Positions 61,204 through 64,000 of a stretch of 64,000 nt of DNA are shown here, piece after piece. The notes under the pieces are model-generated. The model had not been told where the DNA came from. It worked only from the letters and a program-made list of their open reading frames with translations, and did no database searches. How positions within the stretch are numbered: position 1 is the first letter of the stretch; every line of letters begins with the position of its first letter. This DNA comes from Xylocopa sonorina (Eukaryota; Arthropoda; Insecta; Hymenoptera; Apidae). The DNA lies in NCBI RefSeq assembly GCF_050948175.1, contig NC_135201.1, positions 6,076,001 through 6,140,000 on the forward strand. The letters are read 5' to 3'. Made by a program: the position numbers and the translations under genes.

Positions 61204-64000
61204 GTGAGTACTCTACCCTCTAACTTGGCCCACTACTCTCGTTGAACTTTCTCGACTATTGGGTAGCACGTATCCTAAATGCAGTAGCATACCCGCGCAT
61301 TACCGATTTTATTCGTTCGATCCAGTGGTCCTCCATTTATTACGTACGCCACATTTTAGTTTAACTGCGTCAATCTGATATCTGTACATATTTCACCTCG
61401 CTGTAAGTTGTACAGTTGTACATATAAACGCTTGAGCACTTTCCCGAGCTACTGTACATACCATGTGATCGATTGTACGCTGGGTGCAATATGGGTTACG
61501 TTACTGTCGTTTATGGAGCTAACCTGGTGCAATGATAGACCGCACGGTGACGTTATTGGTACTTACATTTCTATTACTGGTTTTTACCCGCAATAAAAGT
61601 TTCATTTCGCGACCATTCCGAACGCTGCCATCGACCAATTTGTTCTTAAAAGAATTATTGTTCGATAGAAAGTTTTGTCTCTGACGATTTTTCCATTACT
61701 CGTTCCGGAGGACTAATAAACAGCGTCTTTCATGTTGTTCAAACACTTTTCACCCGAAATAGTGCAAGATGTTGGCTCGCTGCAATCTTTCACATGGTAG
61801 AGAAATTAAATTTCTCCAATTGCTTGGAAACAGGATGATACATGCATATGTTCCCTTTTTATACGAAAACAATTGCAAAACTGTACGATGGCTGCATCGT
61901 AACATTTTAACAGAGACAATTGGAAGCCTTAAAGCACAAATTTCTTGACTGACAAAGAAGAAGTCAGTCTCCTGTGACCATTTTAAATTAAAAATATGTT
62001 CCCCTTGTTATTGAATTTTTCATTCGAATTGTTCAAGATTCAAATGAGCAGTACCGATGTCGTACAATTTCCTATTATTTATGGGTTTGTTAATGGCCTC
62101 TGGTTAGGTGTGAAAATAATAGTCCATTGTTTTCTTCCTTTTATCTTCGAATCAACGTGTTCCGCATCGTGCCAGGGCCACGGGGGTTTAGCGAGTTCTA
62201 ATCTACCAATTATTCGTAATTTATTGCACGTGCTCACGCGAGCCACGGCGGTCGATATTGAAGTAATTCAATTCGATCCGATATATTTCGCGTACTGCCA
62301 AGTTTGAATGATAATTTAATTTCCGAATAAAGGAACGCCCGATAAGATTTACGGGTTTTAATAACAGCGCACGGGACGGTAAATAATTAAACGCCTGGCG
62401 TCCTTCCTTTTTGCACGCGCGTTCCGCAGCAAACTGAATTAACCGTATCCAACTTTAATCCGACGATTATTTGTCCCGCTTTGTCGTCCGTTTTTCATTT
62501 GTCTCTCGATGAATAATACCGTGACGCTGACAAAATTCAGTTCGAATTCGCAACACGGTTTACTGCCCATTGTTCTACCTTTAACAGTATCGAACAAGAA
62601 ATCATACCCGATTAATATTACCGTGCGTTCGGTAGAAATAATTGTACACGTATTTCTCTACATATCCTCCACGCCCATACTGAAACGTGTCGATATATGA
62701 AAACGTGCGAAAGCATTGAAAATCTAGTAGCGTAAAAAGGAAATAAAGTAAATGCGACGAGCATATTGTCTCGCAAGAGGCGCAAGGTGATATACTCTTA
62801 CGACTATCGATTGGATCGATTCATAGTAGTGCCCCTGGCCGTAGCACGAGCCCTGAATATGATTATGACTGGTTAAAGTCGCGGAAATGTACGAGGTGGA
62901 CGATCCGTGGATTCAGCGTTTCCGGGGCCAAGCTTTGGAATTTCTGTCGACGTCACGATTTTATTGATGAACGATTGGCTCATTCGTTTTATCGCGCGCC
63001 CTTCGATATGTGTTCTATCTATCCGTCGACGGACCCTGGCCATCAATCAATAGGAACACACGGAAGGAATATGTGCATAGAAAAAGATGATATTCGTTCC
63101 CATTCGATGCTTGAGATTAAATTACCCCTCGGTTCGTTCTTCCTTTTTTCAATTTTCGAACAGAGAGCAGCGAGAGCATTCGTGAGATATTTTTTTTCCG
63201 GGGGAGGAATCGGGGGAGAGAGTAACAATATTGAGTTGATCTATATGTATACAGGGAAATGGGCAGGTTTATTTTACTCTTGAATAATTAAACGCTGAGC
63301 GATAAATCAAATGTTTTTGTTGCTTGCAGTCACTGTTGACGAAACAACAGTTCGGGAGCCGATGCGCTAATAAAAATCACCATAAATCAACATTAACCTG
63401 GACGGTAGTTATTTGAAACCGACGATACGATTCACGCGTCGAAATCTATAGAATAACGATTGGTTTTCCGGTTGAGTGATTAATTACGCCTGGTTGATGT
63501 AATGCAAAGAAGAAAGAACAAAAAGGGAAGAGAGGAGGAAATGGTATTAGTCAGATGACGTAATAATCTGTTTGAAATCGTCAAAAGAATCGCCAGGATT
63601 TTACTAATGTCTCGTACAACTTTTCATCGCGTTCGATTTTCACGATTCCGTTGACAGTGATTAATAAACTCGAAGATAAACTCCAGCTGAACCACATTGA
63701 TGCGGCACGACATCGTGGCTCCACTTTTACTTTCTGCCAATAATTTGGCGTGACCCTGCTTAAAACCAGTCTGGCATAATTAAGCTAAAATAGTTTTACA
63801 ATTGCGTTTACAGCTGTCTGATTTATGCCTGGACCTTCATTTGTCCCGGCTGTTTCGATTATCAACCCCATCTTCCCCACCCCCGGTTTCCTACGCCAGC
63901 CGCTACAAAGGCTCGCTCGAAACTCAACCCGAAATTAATCAAGCCCGAAGTGCCCACTCGACCCACGCTTCAATAATTGCACGAATGCCAAGTTCTCCGT
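61204..64000 (+). other. Start of the next GPR158-like intron, running off the window
   Basis: It begins GTGAGT after the second coding exon. No further exon continuing in the required phase with class C GPCR sequence was found before the right edge, so the following exon is presumed to lie outside the window. Confidence 0.6.

Noticed and set aside
1..64000. CRISPR arrays, bacterial operons, tRNA or rRNA genes
   Set aside because: No regular direct-repeat arrays, no tRNA B-box with a foldable cloverleaf and no rRNA sequence were seen; the window is animal nuclear DNA with spliced genes.

Overview
The window is nuclear DNA of an insect, most likely a hymenopteran (bee, ant or wasp relative). 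All recognisable genes are animal genes split by GT-AG introns with matching phases. The protein sequences are insect-like, coding density is low, introns are AT-rich, and one small secreted peptide resembles hymenopteran secapin-type peptides. The order is inferred; no species call is made.

Layout. (1) About 1-6.5 kb: non-coding DNA on the 3' side of Rab3, with AT, CT, CA and CAT simple repeats. (2) 6504-8627, minus strand: a complete coding sequence for the synaptic-vesicle GTPase Rab3 in three exons (222 aa); its last intron holds a 187-bp tandem duplication. (3) 8.6-14.9 kb: non-coding, probably the Rab3 5' side, with GA-rich tracts. (4) 14858-19725, minus: a Tret1-like MFS sugar transporter in five exons (518 aa), the first exon encoding only about 11 residues. 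(5) 19.7-26.7 kb: non-coding stretch with an unrecognised coding-like segment (20930-21423), a 1.46-kb near-palindromic composite mobile element (22507-23967) and a 201-bp piggyBac-type MITE (25549-25749). (6) 26684-32303, minus: complete SCAP, the sterol-sensing escort of SREBP, in twelve exons (1330 aa). (7) 32.3-40.2 kb: no gene recognised. (8) 40220-40450, minus: a small secreted peptide (76 aa) with a CPPG...C tail, plus a decayed duplicate at 41338-41554. (9) From 43140, plus: the first two coding exons (about 506 aa) of a GPR158/CG31760-type orphan class C GPCR, separated by a 16.5-kb intron; the transmembrane part lies beyond the right edge.

The genes do not form a pathway or operon. 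SCAP and the sugar transporter both concern metabolism, while Rab3 and the GPR158-like receptor are both neuronal in known animals, but their adjacency carries no functional message that can be read here. Exon joins were checked by splice sites, reading phase and total length: Rab3 669 nt, transporter 1557 nt and SCAP 3993 nt are all divisible by three with one terminal stop.

The points most worth following are the palindromic composite element (possible long dsRNA source), the secapin-like peptide with its broken paralogue, the loss of the MELADL-like COPII signal in SCAP, the loss of the QLS-type motif in the transporter, and a possible upstream ORF whose stop overlaps the start codon of the receptor.
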